Notes: generated from the sequence alone by a model not told the origin. A stretch of DNA of 64,000 nucleotides from Marinobacter azerbaijanicus (GCF_030250645.1 NZ_JASSVS010000003.1:496001-560000); one strand, 5' to 3'. Counted from the stretch's first letter, positions 45,944-55,323 are shown. Translations and numbers: made by a program.

Positions 45944-46666
45944 TCAACCGGCTCCTGTCAGGGTGTGGAAGGTTTCCGCCAGGTCACGTGTGCCTTCGGC
46001 TTCGCAGATGTCATGCCCTGCGCCGTCTGCCAGCAGCTTGCCTTCATGGAGGATCAGCACCCGGTCTTCCGGGCGAACCTCCTCGATCAGGTGCGTGGCC
46101 CAGAGTACGGTCAGGCCATCGGAGTCACAGAGCATGCGTACGTGATCATTCAGCCCCCGGCGGCTGGCCACATCCAGCCCCACCGTGGGTTCATCCAGCA
46201 GTAAAAGCGAGGGTTCGTGGAGCAGGGCGCGGGCGATCTCCACCCGCCGCCGGTGGCCGCCGTTGAGTTTTCGCACCGGTTCGTTGGCCCGTTCGAGCAG
46301 TTGGAAACGTGTCAGCTCGCGGTCACCCCGCACCCGTGCCTCTTTGCGTGAAAGGCCATGAAGCGCAGCGTGATAGAGCAGGTTCTGACGTACGGTCAGG
46401 TCCAGGTCCAGAGCATTCTGCTGGAACACCACTCCGATTTTACGCATGGCCTCGGCCGGCTGTTTTTTCAGGGATTGACCGGCCATCAGGATATCGCCCT
46501 GTTGCAGCGCGAGCAGCCGGGTCAGCAGGCCGAACAGCGTGGACTTGCCAGCGCCGTTCGGGCCCAGCAGGGCATGAAAACCGCCAGAGGTCAGCGTGAA
46601 GCTGACCTCCCTGAGCACCGGCTTGTCGCCATAGCGAAAGCTGAGGTTGCGGGCTTCAATGGTCAT
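45944..46666 (-). CDS. ABC exporter ATP-binding protein of the PQQ-alcohol system
   Basis: A 240-residue ATPase: Walker A GPNGAGKST, Q-loop FQQNALD, Walker B LLLLDEPT, switch His ATHLIEE. The signature position reads LNGGHRRR, a variant of LSGGQxQR typical of this subfamily. It overlaps the beta-propeller gene by 4 bases and pairs with the downstream ABC-2 permease. Confidence 0.9.
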   Translation of the reverse strand: MTIEARNLSFRYGDKPVLREVSFTLTSGGFHALLGPNGAGKSTLFGLLTRLLALQQGDILMAGQSLKKQPAEAMRKIGVVFQQNALDLDLTVRQNLLYHAALHGLSRKEARVRGDRELTRFQLLERANEPVRKLNGGHRRRVEIARALLHEPSLLLLDEPTVGLDVASRRGLNDHVRMLCDSDGLTVLWATHLIEEVRPEDRVLILHEGKLLADGAGHDICEAEGTRDLAETFHTLTGAG

Positions 46667-47637
46667 GAAGTGGGATCAATGACCACACCCCACGGGAAGC
46701 GGCCCACCTTGATGGATTTGATCACCTTCAGCTCTTCCACATCAATGACCGATACGTCGCTGGAAACGCCGTTGGTGGTGTAGAGAAACTTCTCATCCTT
46801 GTCCAGATCCAGCTGCCAGACACGGGCGCCTACCAGCAGATAATCCAGCACTTCGTAGGTCTGGGCATCAACCACCGCAACGTGGTTGGAGGGGCCGAGG
46901 GCTACGAAGGCGTACTTGCCATCCGAGGTGAGCTCGATGCCAACCGGCTGCACCCGATCCTGGGGCACGCCCTTGATCCTGAAGTCGATCTGTTTGATCT
47001 CCTCTATGGTGTCCACGTCGAAGATATGTACGGTTCCGCCTATTTCTGCCGAGGCCCAGGCAATCTTGCTGTCTTTGGTGAACTCCACGTGACGCGGGCG
47101 CTGACCTACCACGGTATTCTTCTCGATTTCGAAAGTTTCGGTGTTGATCCAGTGCAGCATGCTGGAGGTTTCACTGGTGTTTACCGCCCACTTGCCGTCC
47201 GGGCTGACCGCCATGCCTTCCGGCTCCACACCAACGTCAATCTGGGCGAGGACGTCCTTGGTTTCCACATCCACCACCGTCACGATGGCATCGTCTTCAT
47301 TGGCGATGTACAGGTGGCGATTGTTGGGGTGCAGCGCAAACTGCTCGGGATCCTCGCCGGAGGGCAGGGTGTCAGTGATCTTGCGGGTGGCCAGGTCCAG
47401 TACCTGGACGGTGTCGTCATCACTGGCGCAGATATAGAGCTTGGTGTAATCCCTGGACAGCAGAATCCCCCGGGGCCGGGCGCCCACGTCAATGGTATCC
47501 ACCACTTCATTGGTTTCCGTGTCGATCACGGATAGGGTGTTGTCCTTCTCGTTGGACACGTAGGCCAGGCTTGCCAGCGCCGGGCCGGAGAGGCCAATGG
47601 CGGCGGCCAGGGTGACGATCTTGTAAGCATTTTTCAT
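46663..47637 (-). CDS. Periplasmic YVTN beta-propeller protein, PQQ-dependent catabolism type
   Basis: A 324-residue exported protein (signal peptide 1-22, cleavage after ALA) made of about seven repeats of the YVTN/NHL type (VSNEKDNTLSVIDTETNEVV, IANEDDAIVTVVDVETKDVL are shown by their landmarks DNTLSVID and DAIVTVVD). It matches the beta-propeller family co-occurring with PQQ alcohol dehydrogenases. Start at 47637 follows AAGGAA. Binding or chaperone role is unproven. Confidence 0.9.
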   Translation of the reverse strand: MKNAYKIVTLAAAIGLSGPALASLAYVSNEKDNTLSVIDTETNEVVDTIDVGARPRGILLSRDYTKLYICASDDDTVQVLDLATRKITDTLPSGEDPEQFALHPNNRHLYIANEDDAIVTVVDVETKDVLAQIDVGVEPEGMAVSPDGKWAVNTSETSSMLHWINTETFEIEKNTVVGQRPRHVEFTKDSKIAWASAEIGGTVHIFDVDTIEEIKQIDFRIKGVPQDRVQPVGIELTSDGKYAFVALGPSNHVAVVDAQTYEVLDYLLVGARVWQLDLDKDEKFLYTTNGVSSDVSVIDVEELKVIKSIKVGRFPWGVVIDPTS

Positions 47638-47668
47638 GGTCGGTATTCCTTCTTGTTCTTTAGTGGCG

Positions 47669-48838
47669 TCAATTGATCCGACAGTCACTCTCCGGCCTGT
47701 CATAGCCGAGGGTGTCCAGTTCGGAATCGGGATGCAGGAAGCCTTCCAGTGGTGGCGTCGCAACCAGTCCCCGGGGATGAACCAGAGGGATTGGCTGGCG
47801 AAGCTGCCCGTTCCAGGGCCGGTAATTCAGCTTGCGGCCCTTGAAGGCGGCGAGCTGGAAATCGTCGGAAAACAGGTACTCGCGAATATTGGAATGGCCT
47901 GCTTCACTGATCCCGGTCACAGTGGTGCCAATGGAGCGGATGGCGGCCCAGGCGGCATAATCCTCGCTGTTCATCTCGCGACCTGCCAGTTCCCGGAAGC
48001 GGTTCTGCAACTGCGCCGCACCCCAGGCTTCCACCACCCGGTGCCAGGCTTCCGGGCCCATGCCCTGGGTGCCTACCACCGGGCGCGGCAGCCAGGTGTT
48101 GAACGGCACGTATTCCCCGAAATCACCACGCACATCAGCGACCACCACGGCATCGTAATCACGGGCCTGGGTGAAGGCGGGCAATTCTTTGGACGCCGTG
48201 CGGCGCAGGTCCGAATCGAAGGTCCAGGGTTTGTCGGCAATGATGTCCAGGCCGAACCGCTTGCTGGCGCGGCGGAAGGCATCTGCCCAGGCCTTGTCCT
48301 GATCGGTGGGGCCGGTAATCAGGAACACTTCCTTCCAGCGGCGCATGCTCAGCCACTGGGCAAGGGCGTCGGTCAGCATGGCGTAGGAGGGAATGGTGTG
48401 CAGGACGTTGGGCCGGCATTCGCTGATCCGCAGGTTATCGTCCGAGGCACCGGCGTTGAACAGTAACGCTTTACCGTCAGCCTTTTTGGCCATCGCCCGC
48501 AGTGTGTCTGCCGGAACGCGGGTCACAAGCAGATCAATGCCGTTCTTCAGCATGTCGTCGAGGGCGGCCAGGGCGCCCTCTTCATCGCTGGCCATGACGG
48601 ACTCAAGGGCATAGTTCTGGTCGAGGAACTTGCCGGTGGCGTTGTTGTCGGCGATTCCCAGCTCAGCGCCCCGCAGGCCGGCGTCTTCCGGTTCCGGAGT
48701 GACATTGGATAGCACCGGGCCCTGGTCGGGTACCCAGTGAATGTAGCCGATGGTCACATCGAGAGCCACTGCAGAAGTCGGCGCCAGCAGCCAGCCACAG
48801 AAGACTGAAGCAATCAGTAGCCTGCCTTTAAGATCCAT
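47669..48838 (-). CDS. PQQ-system ABC substrate-binding-like protein
   Basis: A 389-residue exported protein (signal peptide 1-25, cleavage near AVA-LDV) with a Leu/Ile/Val-binding-protein type fold: TIGYIHWVPDQGPVLSN, GAELGIADNN and LFNAGASDDNLR. It matches the binding protein family tied to quinoprotein dehydrogenase ABC systems. ATG 48838 follows AGGGGA; an ATG 7 codons upstream is possible. First gene of the four-gene minus-strand unit with propeller, ATPase and permease. Confidence 0.87.
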   Translation of the reverse strand: MDLKGRLLIASVFCGWLLAPTSAVALDVTIGYIHWVPDQGPVLSNVTPEPEDAGLRGAELGIADNNATGKFLDQNYALESVMASDEEGALAALDDMLKNGIDLLVTRVPADTLRAMAKKADGKALLFNAGASDDNLRISECRPNVLHTIPSYAMLTDALAQWLSMRRWKEVFLITGPTDQDKAWADAFRRASKRFGLDIIADKPWTFDSDLRRTASKELPAFTQARDYDAVVVADVRGDFGEYVPFNTWLPRPVVGTQGMGPEAWHRVVEAWGAAQLQNRFRELAGREMNSEDYAAWAAIRSIGTTVTGISEAGHSNIREYLFSDDFQLAAFKGRKLNYRPWNGQLRQPIPLVHPRGLVATPPLEGFLHPDSELDTLGYDRPESDCRIN

Positions 48839-48941
48839 ATTGCCGTCCCCTCTCTGCATATTTGTTGTTGAGTCCAGCTTAGAGAAGGTGGAAAGGCGCT
48901 GAAATATTCAGAAAGTAGGAAACTGCCGGTACTAAAGAACT

Positions 48942-48953
48942 ATTCCCGGGAAT
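48942..48953. promoter_or_regulatory. Palindrome ATTCCCGGGAAT in the divergent kinase/binding-protein promoter
   Basis: A perfect 12-bp palindrome between the binding-protein gene (-) and the PedS2-like kinase (+). It contains TTCCC/GGGAA halves like the CGGGAA-N3-TTCCCG sites upstream of exaA and pedH but in the opposite order. A role in the same regulon is possible but uncertain. Confidence 0.4.
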
Positions 48954-49012
48954 TTTTACACCGTTAGCATGAAGTTGAGGCAACTTTCTTCAGGCAGAAC
49001 GGGATTCCAATC

Positions 49013-50224
49013 ATGAGGGCATACAGCCGGGTGGCGTTATTGATGCTGGCAGTATTTGCCCTGGTTTATGGCGCCGGGGCTTTTTTCTACCTGAAACAGG
49101 CGAGACTGGATGTGGCCCGTGAACTGGACGGGATATCGACGCTGGCGGGTATGATTGGAGCGCCGGAAGAGGTTGGCCCGGAACTGATTGCAGGCCTCCG
49201 GCACTTGCGCCCATTGTCGGATGAGGGCGTTGCCGATGGCGGTGGCGACGTCCCTCTCTGGTTTATTCGCGCCCTGGGGGCCGACCAGGCAAGTGGACTT
49301 CCGGTCATCGGAGGCTGGCAGGTTGACCCGTACGACGAAGTAGAGGAAATCTGGGAAAACTTTGTTCTGGTGTCGCTGGCTTTCGGCATCGGTATGCTGC
49401 TGTGTTTTTCAGCGCTATTTCTGGCCATACGCCGGCTGACAGAGCCGCTGCGGCGAATCGGCAAGGCCATGGATGACATCGGTGAAGGGGAGCCCTCTCC
49501 GCGCCTGCCACGGCAGCCAATAACAGAACTGGATCAACTGGTGCACCGGTTCAACGCCATGGCAGAAGCGCTGGAGACCGAGCAGAAAACCGTTGCCAGA
49601 TTACTGAACGAACTTCTTGAGCTTCAGGATCGTGAGCGGGCACACATTGCACGGGTGCTTCATGATGATCTTGGCCAGTATATTACCGGCATTCGTGCCC
49701 AGGCTCGCGGCTGGCTCTATGACCCGGAACTGAATGAGCGCCAGAAGGATCAGGCGAAGGAACTGGCCGAACACTGTGAGACCGTGCAGCAGCATTTTCG
49801 TCACCTGTTGCAGGACCTGCATCCTCTGGTCATGGAGCAGCTTGGACTGGGGTCTGCCATTCATCATCTGGTGGATCAGTGGCAGCAGCTCAGTGGCCTG
49901 ACCTGTGAACTCACGGTGGATGAACACCTGCCGGAACTCACCGGTGATAAACAGACCCACCTGTACCGGTTTGTGCAGGAAGCACTGAATAATGTCTCAA
50001 GACATGCGGCCGCAACCAAAGCCATATTGGGTGTGACTGCGAAGCCCCGTGTGCTGCAGGTCGAGATTCGTGACAACGGCATTGGAGCCAACAACCTCTC
50101 GGCCAGAGCTGGCCTCGGGCTCCGGTCCATGTGCGAAAGAGCCCGCAGCCTGGGCGGTAAAGCCGAGTTCTTCAGCCGTTCAGGTCAGGGCACCAGGGTG
50201 TGTCTCACCATTCCCCTGAGCTGA
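49013..50224 (+). CDS. Membrane sensor histidine kinase, PedS2-like
   Basis: A 403-residue kinase: two membrane helices (about 8-27 and 115-138) bracket a ~85-residue periplasmic sensor; a HAMP domain (about 140-190) and a HisKA_3 domain follow, with phospho-His in ARVLHDDLGQ, then HATPase_c (IRDNGIGA, GLGLRSM). By gene order (exporter genes, kinase, regulator, pentapeptide protein, dehydrogenase) it corresponds to PedS2 of Pseudomonas putida, which mediates the lanthanide switch between calcium and lanthanide alcohol dehydrogenases. Lanthanide sensing here is inferred. Confidence 0.88.
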   Translation: MRAYSRVALLMLAVFALVYGAGAFFYLKQARLDVARELDGISTLAGMIGAPEEVGPELIAGLRHLRPLSDEGVADGGGDVPLWFIRALGADQASGLPVIGGWQVDPYDEVEEIWENFVLVSLAFGIGMLLCFSALFLAIRRLTEPLRRIGKAMDDIGEGEPSPRLPRQPITELDQLVHRFNAMAEALETEQKTVARLLNELLELQDRERAHIARVLHDDLGQYITGIRAQARGWLYDPELNERQKDQAKELAEHCETVQQHFRHLLQDLHPLVMEQLGLGSAIHHLVDQWQQLSGLTCELTVDEHLPELTGDKQTHLYRFVQEALNNVSRHAAATKAILGVTAKPRVLQVEIRDNGIGANNLSARAGLGLRSMCERARSLGGKAEFFSRSGQGTRVCLTIPLS

Positions 50225-50249
50225 CAACCCGAAGCCCGGAGAAGCGCCG

Positions 50250-50906
50250 ATGAAGCTGATCATTGTTGACGACCACCGAGTGGTAAGGCAGGGAATCTCC
50301 ACTCTGCTGCGGAGCATGATGCCCGGCCTTGAGATAGTCGAGGTCGAAACCGGCCAGGCTGCCATCGCCGCCTGGGCCGAACACCGCCCGGACCTGATGT
50401 TGCTGGATATGGGGCTGCCGGATATCTCCGGGCTGGAAGTGGCGCGGCGGATTCGTCAGCGCTGGCGTGGTGCCGGTATTCTGTTTTTTACCATGCATGA
50501 TGAACTGCCGATGGTGAAACAGGCGCTGGAAGTTGGCGGCATGGGCTTTGTGTCCAAGAACTGCGCGCCGGAGGAGCTTGCCGAAGCGGTAAAACGGGTG
50601 GCTGCTGGTGAGCCCTACATTGAACATCCGATTGCCACTCGCGTGGCAATGAACCAGGAACGTCCAGTGGATCACCGGCTCAGGGATATGACCCAGCGGG
50701 AAATGGAGGTGCTGCTGATGTATGCCCGGGGCGAGGATATCCAGGGCATTGCCAGCCGCCTCTGCGTCAGCAGCAAAACCGTCTCCAATCACCTGGCGAT
50801 GCTGAAGGGCAAGCTGCAGGTGAACTCTTCCGTTGAGCTTATCCACCTGGCGGTTGATGCCGGGCTTGTCCGCTACGGCCAGTTAGCGGAGCGCCCTCGG
50901 GCCTGA
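50250..50906 (+). CDS. LuxR-family response regulator, PedR2/ExaE-like
   Basis: A 218-residue regulator: receiver (about 1-120; IIVDDHRVVRQG, phospho-Asp in LLDMGLPD, FVSKN) and LuxR-type helix-turn-helix (about 148-205; MTQREMEVLLMYARGEDIQGIA, VSSKTVSNH). It starts 25 bases after the kinase and is its likely partner. It ends 2 bases from the convergent pentapeptide gene. Candidate binding sites are the CGGGAA-N3-TTCCCG palindromes. Confidence 0.9.
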   Translation: MKLIIVDDHRVVRQGISTLLRSMMPGLEIVEVETGQAAIAAWAEHRPDLMLLDMGLPDISGLEVARRIRQRWRGAGILFFTMHDELPMVKQALEVGGMGFVSKNCAPEELAEAVKRVAAGEPYIEHPIATRVAMNQERPVDHRLRDMTQREMEVLLMYARGEDIQGIASRLCVSSKTVSNHLAMLKGKLQVNSSVELIHLAVDAGLVRYGQLAERPRA

Positions 50907-50908
50907 GT

Positions 50909-51565
50909 TCACCAGTCAAAGGGGCAGGCGGTGCAGCCTTCCATAAAGGTGTTCACAAAGGTTGCATAGTGAATGCGGGTGCCTCGCATATCGGCATCCG
51001 CCAGGTTGGCATTACCGAATTTGGCCTCCTGAAGGTTGGCACCTACGAGACTTGCACCCTCGAGATTGGCCTTGGGCAGCCAGGCGATCTCGAAGGTTGA
51101 ATAGTCCAGAATCGCCCCTTTCATGACGGCCCCGGAAAAGCGCGAGAAGCCGAAGTTGCCGCCACTGAGATCCGACCCCGAAAAATCCGAACCCTGCGCG
51201 AACAGGTATTCTGCCTGTGCACCACGCAGGTCCGCCTCGGTAACATTGGCGCCGCGCATGGAGGCACGATAGAGGTTTACTCTCAGGCCGGTTACCCTCT
51301 CCAGATTGGCACTGTCGAGCTGCGCGCCCCGCAGGTTGCTGTGATTGAGTGTGGCCCCCTCAAGATTGGCGCCTTTGAAGTTAGCGGAATGCAAATCCAT
51401 GTTCGACAGGTCTGCACCGCGCAGGTCAGCACCCGGACAGGTAGCTTCGGGTTGCAACCTGCAGCCGTTGATAACTGGTGCATCTTCGGCATCCGCAAGA
51501 TAGTCGGCGGCCGCCAGTGGCAGGCTTACGGCCATCAAACTGATAAGCAGTTGTGTTTTCATCAT
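50909..51565 (-). CDS. Exported pentapeptide-repeat protein (PedD-like)
   Basis: A 218-residue protein with signal peptide (1-20, cleavage near LAA-ADY), two Cys near the mature N-terminus (GCRLQPEATCPGADL), then about 25 A(D/N)Lxx pentapeptide repeats forming a right-handed quadrilateral helix, ending EGCTACPFDW. Such a gene stands next to the quinoprotein alcohol dehydrogenase in pseudomonads. Function unknown; a periplasmic scaffold is possible. The MM start at 51565 follows GAGGGA. Confidence 0.9.
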   Translation of the reverse strand: MMKTQLLISLMAVSLPLAAADYLADAEDAPVINGCRLQPEATCPGADLRGADLSNMDLHSANFKGANLEGATLNHSNLRGAQLDSANLERVTGLRVNLYRASMRGANVTEADLRGAQAEYLFAQGSDFSGSDLSGGNFGFSRFSGAVMKGAILDYSTFEIAWLPKANLEGASLVGANLQEAKFGNANLADADMRGTRIHYATFVNTFMEGCTACPFDW

Positions 51566-51641
51566 CGAGTCCCTCGAAATACCCATTTTCAGGATGGTGA
51601 AAAAGGCCCGGCGCAGGGCACCGGGCCAATACCGGGCAGTT

Positions 51642-53501
51642 TTAGCGGGAGGCTTGCGACCAGGAAGGCAGTTTGAAGGCCCAGAAGGAGCCGCCCTGGG
51701 AAATCGGCTTGGTCAGCTCCGCCATGTCGCCGCCCCAGAGTGGGACTGCGCCGCCATAGCCGGAGACCACGCCAATGTACTGCTCACCATCCATTTCCCA
51801 GGTGATCGGCGATGAAATAATCCCCGACCCTGTCTGGAACGACCAGAGTTCCTCGCCGGTCTTTGCGTCAAACGCCTTGAAATAACCATCACCGGTGCCG
51901 GTGAAGACCAGGCCGCCTTTGGTGGCCAGAACGCCTGCCCAGAGTGGCAGCTTTTCCTTGTTTTCCCACTGCACTTCGCCGGTAAGCGGGTCCATGGCCC
52001 TGAGGATACCAACGTGATCGTCGTACATGCGTTTGATCCGGAATCCCTGTCCGAGATAGGCGGCTCCTTTTTTATAGGTAACCTCTTCCGTCCAGTAGTC
52101 TTCTTTCCAGTGGTTGCCCGGAATGTAGAACAGACCGGTGTCCTGGCTGTAGGCCATGGGATTCCAGTTTTTGCCGCCCAGGAAGGGTGGTGAAACCTCA
52201 ATGGCTTCGCCCTGGGTCTCGCCCGGCTCAAGGGGTGGTGGGCGCTGGCCCTCTGCTTCTACCGGGCGTCCATCCTCGCCAATACGTTCCGCCCAGGTGA
52301 TGTTGTCTACGAACGGAAAGGCGTTGATATACTCACCGTTTTGCCGGTTCACCAGGTAGAAGAAGCCATTGCGGTCGGCATGGGCGGTGGCCTTGACGGT
52401 TTCCCCGTCATCCTCGTATTCAAAAAGCACCAGCTCGTTATTGCCGGAAAAATCCCAGGCGTCGTTGGGGGTGTGCTGATAGAACCACTTCACTTCTCCC
52501 GTGGAAGGGTCAACGCCGACCTGGCCGGAGGTGTAGAGGTTGTCGTAATCCCGGGGGTTGCCGCCGGGTGAGGTGCGTTTCCAGGTGTTCCAGGGAGCGG
52601 GATTGCCTGCCCCGATAATGATGGTGTTAGTTTCAATGTCAAAGCTGGCACTCTGCCAGGGTGCGCCGCCACCATGGCTCCAGGCTTCCACCTTCCCGGT
52701 TTCGGTGTCGGGATCGTCAGGCCAACTGGGGGCGTCAGGGTCGCCGGTCGGAGTACTTTTCTCGCCGTTGAGGCGGCCATAGTGCCCTTCCACGAAGGGT
52801 CGCATCCAGACTTCCTCACCGGTGTCCGGGTCCCGGGCAAAGAGCTTGCCTACAACACCGAACTCGTCGCCGGAAGACCCGTGAATCAACAGTACCTTGC
52901 CGGTCTCCTGATCCTTGATCAGCGTCGGTGCACCGGTCATGGTGTAGCCTGCCTGGTGGTCCGCGAACTTTTCCCGCCAGACGACTTCACCAGTGTCCTT
53001 GTTCAGGGCCACGATGCCGGCATCCAGGGTGCCGAAGAAAACCTTGTCACCGAAAATGGCAGCGCCGCGGTTTACCACATCGCAACAGGGCCGTATGCCT
53101 TCGGGAAGTCGGTGGCTGTAATCCCACACTTTCTTGCCCGTTCGGGCATCCAGGGCAAAAAGGCGGGAGTAGGAGCCGGTGACGTAAATCATGCCGTCGT
53201 GAACCAGCGCCTGGGACTCCTGGCCCCTTTGTTTCTCGTCGCCGAATGAGAAGGAGTAGGCGGGCACCAGGCGCTCAACGTTGTCGGTATTGACCGTTGT
53301 CATCGGGCTGTACCGCTGTGCCTTGGGCCCGATGCCGTAGCCGAGAACATCTCCGGTGGTTTCGGCGTCGTTCTTGATGTCCTCCCAGGTAACGTCTTTG
53401 GCGTTGGCCTGCAAGGAAAGGCTTCCGGCAGTGCCCACTATCACTGCCAGGCTAACCGCTCTGGCAATGGCCGACTTGTGATGTCTTGGTTTCATGTTCA
53501 T
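51642..53501 (-). CDS. exaA: PQQ-dependent alcohol dehydrogenase, calcium type (ExaA/PedE)
   Basis: A 619-residue periplasmic quinoprotein with an eight-bladed propeller, oxidising ethanol and other primary alcohols and passing electrons to cytochrome c550. Signal peptide about 1-34 (cleavage after ANA). The vicinal disulfide CC in [10 protein letters not shown] and the tryptophan-docking repeats are present. The catalytic Asp350 is in NDAWDFSGNNE and position +2 is Ser352, the calcium-enzyme pattern. ATG 53495 is an alternative start. It is divergent from exaB. Confidence 0.95.
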   Translation of the reverse strand: MNMKPRHHKSAIARAVSLAVIVGTAGSLSLQANAKDVTWEDIKNDAETTGDVLGYGIGPKAQRYSPMTTVNTDNVERLVPAYSFSFGDEKQRGQESQALVHDGMIYVTGSYSRLFALDARTGKKVWDYSHRLPEGIRPCCDVVNRGAAIFGDKVFFGTLDAGIVALNKDTGEVVWREKFADHQAGYTMTGAPTLIKDQETGKVLLIHGSSGDEFGVVGKLFARDPDTGEEVWMRPFVEGHYGRLNGEKSTPTGDPDAPSWPDDPDTETGKVEAWSHGGGAPWQSASFDIETNTIIIGAGNPAPWNTWKRTSPGGNPRDYDNLYTSGQVGVDPSTGEVKWFYQHTPNDAWDFSGNNELVLFEYEDDGETVKATAHADRNGFFYLVNRQNGEYINAFPFVDNITWAERIGEDGRPVEAEGQRPPPLEPGETQGEAIEVSPPFLGGKNWNPMAYSQDTGLFYIPGNHWKEDYWTEEVTYKKGAAYLGQGFRIKRMYDDHVGILRAMDPLTGEVQWENKEKLPLWAGVLATKGGLVFTGTGDGYFKAFDAKTGEELWSFQTGSGIISSPITWEMDGEQYIGVVSGYGGAVPLWGGDMAELTKPISQGGSFWAFKLPSWSQASR

Positions 53502-53625
53502 TTCCCCTTGGTTTTTGTTGTCATTCACGCGTCTGAGTCGCGTTGACGGTCAGAGTATTAGCCCGCAGCGAACACGAAGGCGACGGAAAAAATCATGAAA
53601 ATATCGGGAAAAATCCGATAAAAAC

Positions 53626-53640
53626 CGGGAAAAGTTCCCG
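53626..53640. promoter_or_regulatory. CGGGAA-N3-TTCCCG palindrome, copy 1
   Basis: CGGGAA-AAG-TTCCCG lies 125 bases upstream of the exaA start. The same arms and spacing occur once more, 46 bases upstream of pedH (55403-55417). A shared, palindromic site in front of both dehydrogenase genes is a good candidate operator for one of the two LuxR-type regulators. Confidence 0.6.
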
Positions 53641-53722
53641 CCAGGCACGCGGGTGGTTGAAACGGGGCCAGTTTTTCACGACCGCTTCATAGCCTCGTGC
53701 TTTGGCGCCGCTTCTGCACGCC

Positions 53723-53732
53723 TACTACCAAG
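53723..53732 (+). promoter_or_regulatory. TACTACCAAG box, copy 1
   Basis: TACTACCAAG ends 130 bases before the exaB start codon. The identical decamer ends 129 bases before the pedH start codon (55324-55333). It is bracketed by a 10-bp inverted repeat. It may be an activator site for the two plus-strand promoters. Confidence 0.5.
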
Positions 53733-53862
53733 GAACTAGAACGAAGGCGCCAAAGTGGCATTCTGATCGCTATGGCGTGTTCCTAGACTTGAATGAGGTA
53801 GCTGGCAATGCATTTACAACAAACAGCCAGCGCACGGGGATTCAATACAGAGGTATAACAAC

Positions 53863-54291
53863 ATGTCAGTTTCTTTTTCATTAAAGGCTTTTGTGGCTGC
53901 GGGTTTGCTGGCCACTGCCGGTCTCGCCATGTCTCATGGAGACGTTACTCCCCAGGAAGTGGATACCGGCGATCTACCCGATCTTGGCAAGGAAGCGCTG
54001 ACAGAAAACCCATTCCGAAAAGGCAATGAGCATGGCGACAAGCATGCCGAGGCCGTCAAGGTGGGCAAGAGCGGTTACGCCGGCAACTGCGCGGTCTGCC
54101 ACGGCATTGAGGCCATGTCCGGAGGTCTGACTCCTGACCTGAGGGAGTTGACCGAGTGGGACGACGAATACTTTATTGGTCGTGTCATGAACGGCACCGG
54201 GCGAGGCATGCCATCGTTCAAGGACAATCTGGATCAGACCGCCATCTGGGCCATCAAGACCTACATTGAATCGGTCCCCCAGCCGGAATGA
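53863..54291 (+). CDS. exaB: Cytochrome c550 of the quinoprotein alcohol oxidation chain
   Basis: A 142-residue periplasmic c-type cytochrome (signal peptide about 1-24, cleavage near AMS-HGD). The heme site is CAVCH and the distal Met ligand is in GRGMPSF. It accepts electrons from the PQQ alcohol dehydrogenases and passes them toward terminal oxidase; it corresponds to ExaB/PedF. It is divergent from exaA, and the pedG-like gene follows. Confidence 0.93.
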   Translation: MSVSFSLKAFVAAGLLATAGLAMSHGDVTPQEVDTGDLPDLGKEALTENPFRKGNEHGDKHAEAVKVGKSGYAGNCAVCHGIEAMSGGLTPDLRELTEWDDEYFIGRVMNGTGRGMPSFKDNLDQTAIWAIKTYIESVPQPE

Positions 54292-54338
54292 AGCGTGAAC
54301 CGTATTCTTTGCGGCTGGATTTTCCGGGAGGTGATTTT

Positions 54339-55271
54339 ATGAAGTCAGTTTTTCACGGCTTGATGTTCGTACTGCTTGTTGCAGTTACCAGCCAGGCCCA
54401 GGCCCAGCAATCCCGCACCCTGATTCCGGACCGGACGCTGGACATCGTGCAGGACTCAGGCTATCTGAATGTCGGCATGTATAAAGACTTCCCGCCATAC
54501 TCCTATGAGGCGGATGGCGAGGCCAGAGGGGTGGACGCAGACCTGGGGCGCCGCATTGCTGAAGGGCTGGGCGTGGAGTTTCGGCCCTACTGGATTATCC
54601 CGGATGAAAACCTGGGTGACGATCTGCGTAATCATATCTGGAAGGGACATTATCTGGCGAAAACCCGCATAGCGGACATCATGATGCGGGTGCCTTACGA
54701 CAGCACCTTCAAGTACATGAGGGATTCCACCGGTGAAATGATCAACGAGCAGGTGGTTTTCTTCGGCCCCTACCAGCAGGAGCGCTGGCAGATTGCCTTT
54801 GACAAGAGCCGACTGGACGGCGTTGAAACGGTTGCGGTGTTTCAGTATCACCCGATCGGTGTGGAGATCGACACGCTTCCTGCCACCTATCTGACATCCG
54901 CCTTTGGTGGGCGGCTGAGGAATCAGGTGCATCATTACAGGAACGTCGGAGAGGCATTCCAGGCTATGGAGCAGGATGAGATTGCCGGCGTGATGGGTAT
55001 GCGGGCGGAAATCGAGCACCAACTGGAGGCCCATGAAGGTAATGGTTTCACCAAGGCGGGGAATGGCTTCCCCGGGATGACAAAGCAGGTGTGGGACGTG
55101 GGCCTGGCCGTGCGCCACACACACCGGGCACTCGGCTATGCCATCGGAGCGATTGTGGATGGCATGGTCCGATCCGGAGAGATGGTCGAGCTCTATGCCA
55201 ACCATGGGCTTTCCTACAGTCGCCCCGGGTACTACGACGAAATTCTCGGCCCCGAAGAGAGTGGGGAATAA
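54339..55271 (+). CDS. Quinoprotein-associated substrate-binding protein (PedG-like)
   Basis: A 310-residue exported protein (signal peptide 1-23, cleavage near AQA-QQS) with a family 3 solute-binding fold: LNVGMYKDFPPYSYE, GVDADLGRRIAEGL, RIADIMMRVPYD. It matches the binding-protein family found next to quinoprotein dehydrogenases (PedG, related to MxaJ/XoxJ), thought to assist dehydrogenase maturation or cytochrome contact rather than transport. The start at 54339 follows a strong GGGAGGTG; the longer frame from 54288 overlaps exaB. Confidence 0.9.
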   Translation: MKSVFHGLMFVLLVAVTSQAQAQQSRTLIPDRTLDIVQDSGYLNVGMYKDFPPYSYEADGEARGVDADLGRRIAEGLGVEFRPYWIIPDENLGDDLRNHIWKGHYLAKTRIADIMMRVPYDSTFKYMRDSTGEMINEQVVFFGPYQQERWQIAFDKSRLDGVETVAVFQYHPIGVEIDTLPATYLTSAFGGRLRNQVHHYRNVGEAFQAMEQDEIAGVMGMRAEIEHQLEAHEGNGFTKAGNGFPGMTKQVWDVGLAVRHTHRALGYAIGAIVDGMVRSGEMVELYANHGLSYSRPGYYDEILGPEESGE

Positions 55272-55289
55272 ACCTATAGTGCCTTTTGA

Positions 55290-55312
55290 GCCCGCCATGT
55301 GCGGGCTTTTTT
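55290..55312 (+). terminator. Rho-independent terminator after the pedG-like gene
   Basis: GCCCGC (55290-55295) pairs with GCGGGC (55301-55306) around CATGT and is followed by six T. It ends the exaB-pedG transcript and insulates pedH. Confidence 0.92.
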
Positions 55313-55323
55313 ATGGGGGGTCT

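Larger units (their letters stand above)
53502..53862. other. Divergent exaA/exaB regulatory region
   Basis: This 361-base gap has no supported gene. It holds the CGGGAA-N3-TTCCCG palindrome (53626-53640), a second inverted repeat TATCGG/CCGATA (53602-53607 with 53615-53620), the TACTACCAAG box (53723-53732), and a long-spaced inverted repeat CTTTGGCGCC/GGCGCCAAAG (53700-53709 with 53746-53755) that brackets that box. A short frame at 53702-53884 lacks a ribosome site. Confidence 0.6.

Noticed and set aside
53702..53884. 60-codon frame in the exaA/exaB gap
   Set aside because: No ribosome site; it covers the TACTACCAAG box and inverted repeats and runs into exaB in another frame.
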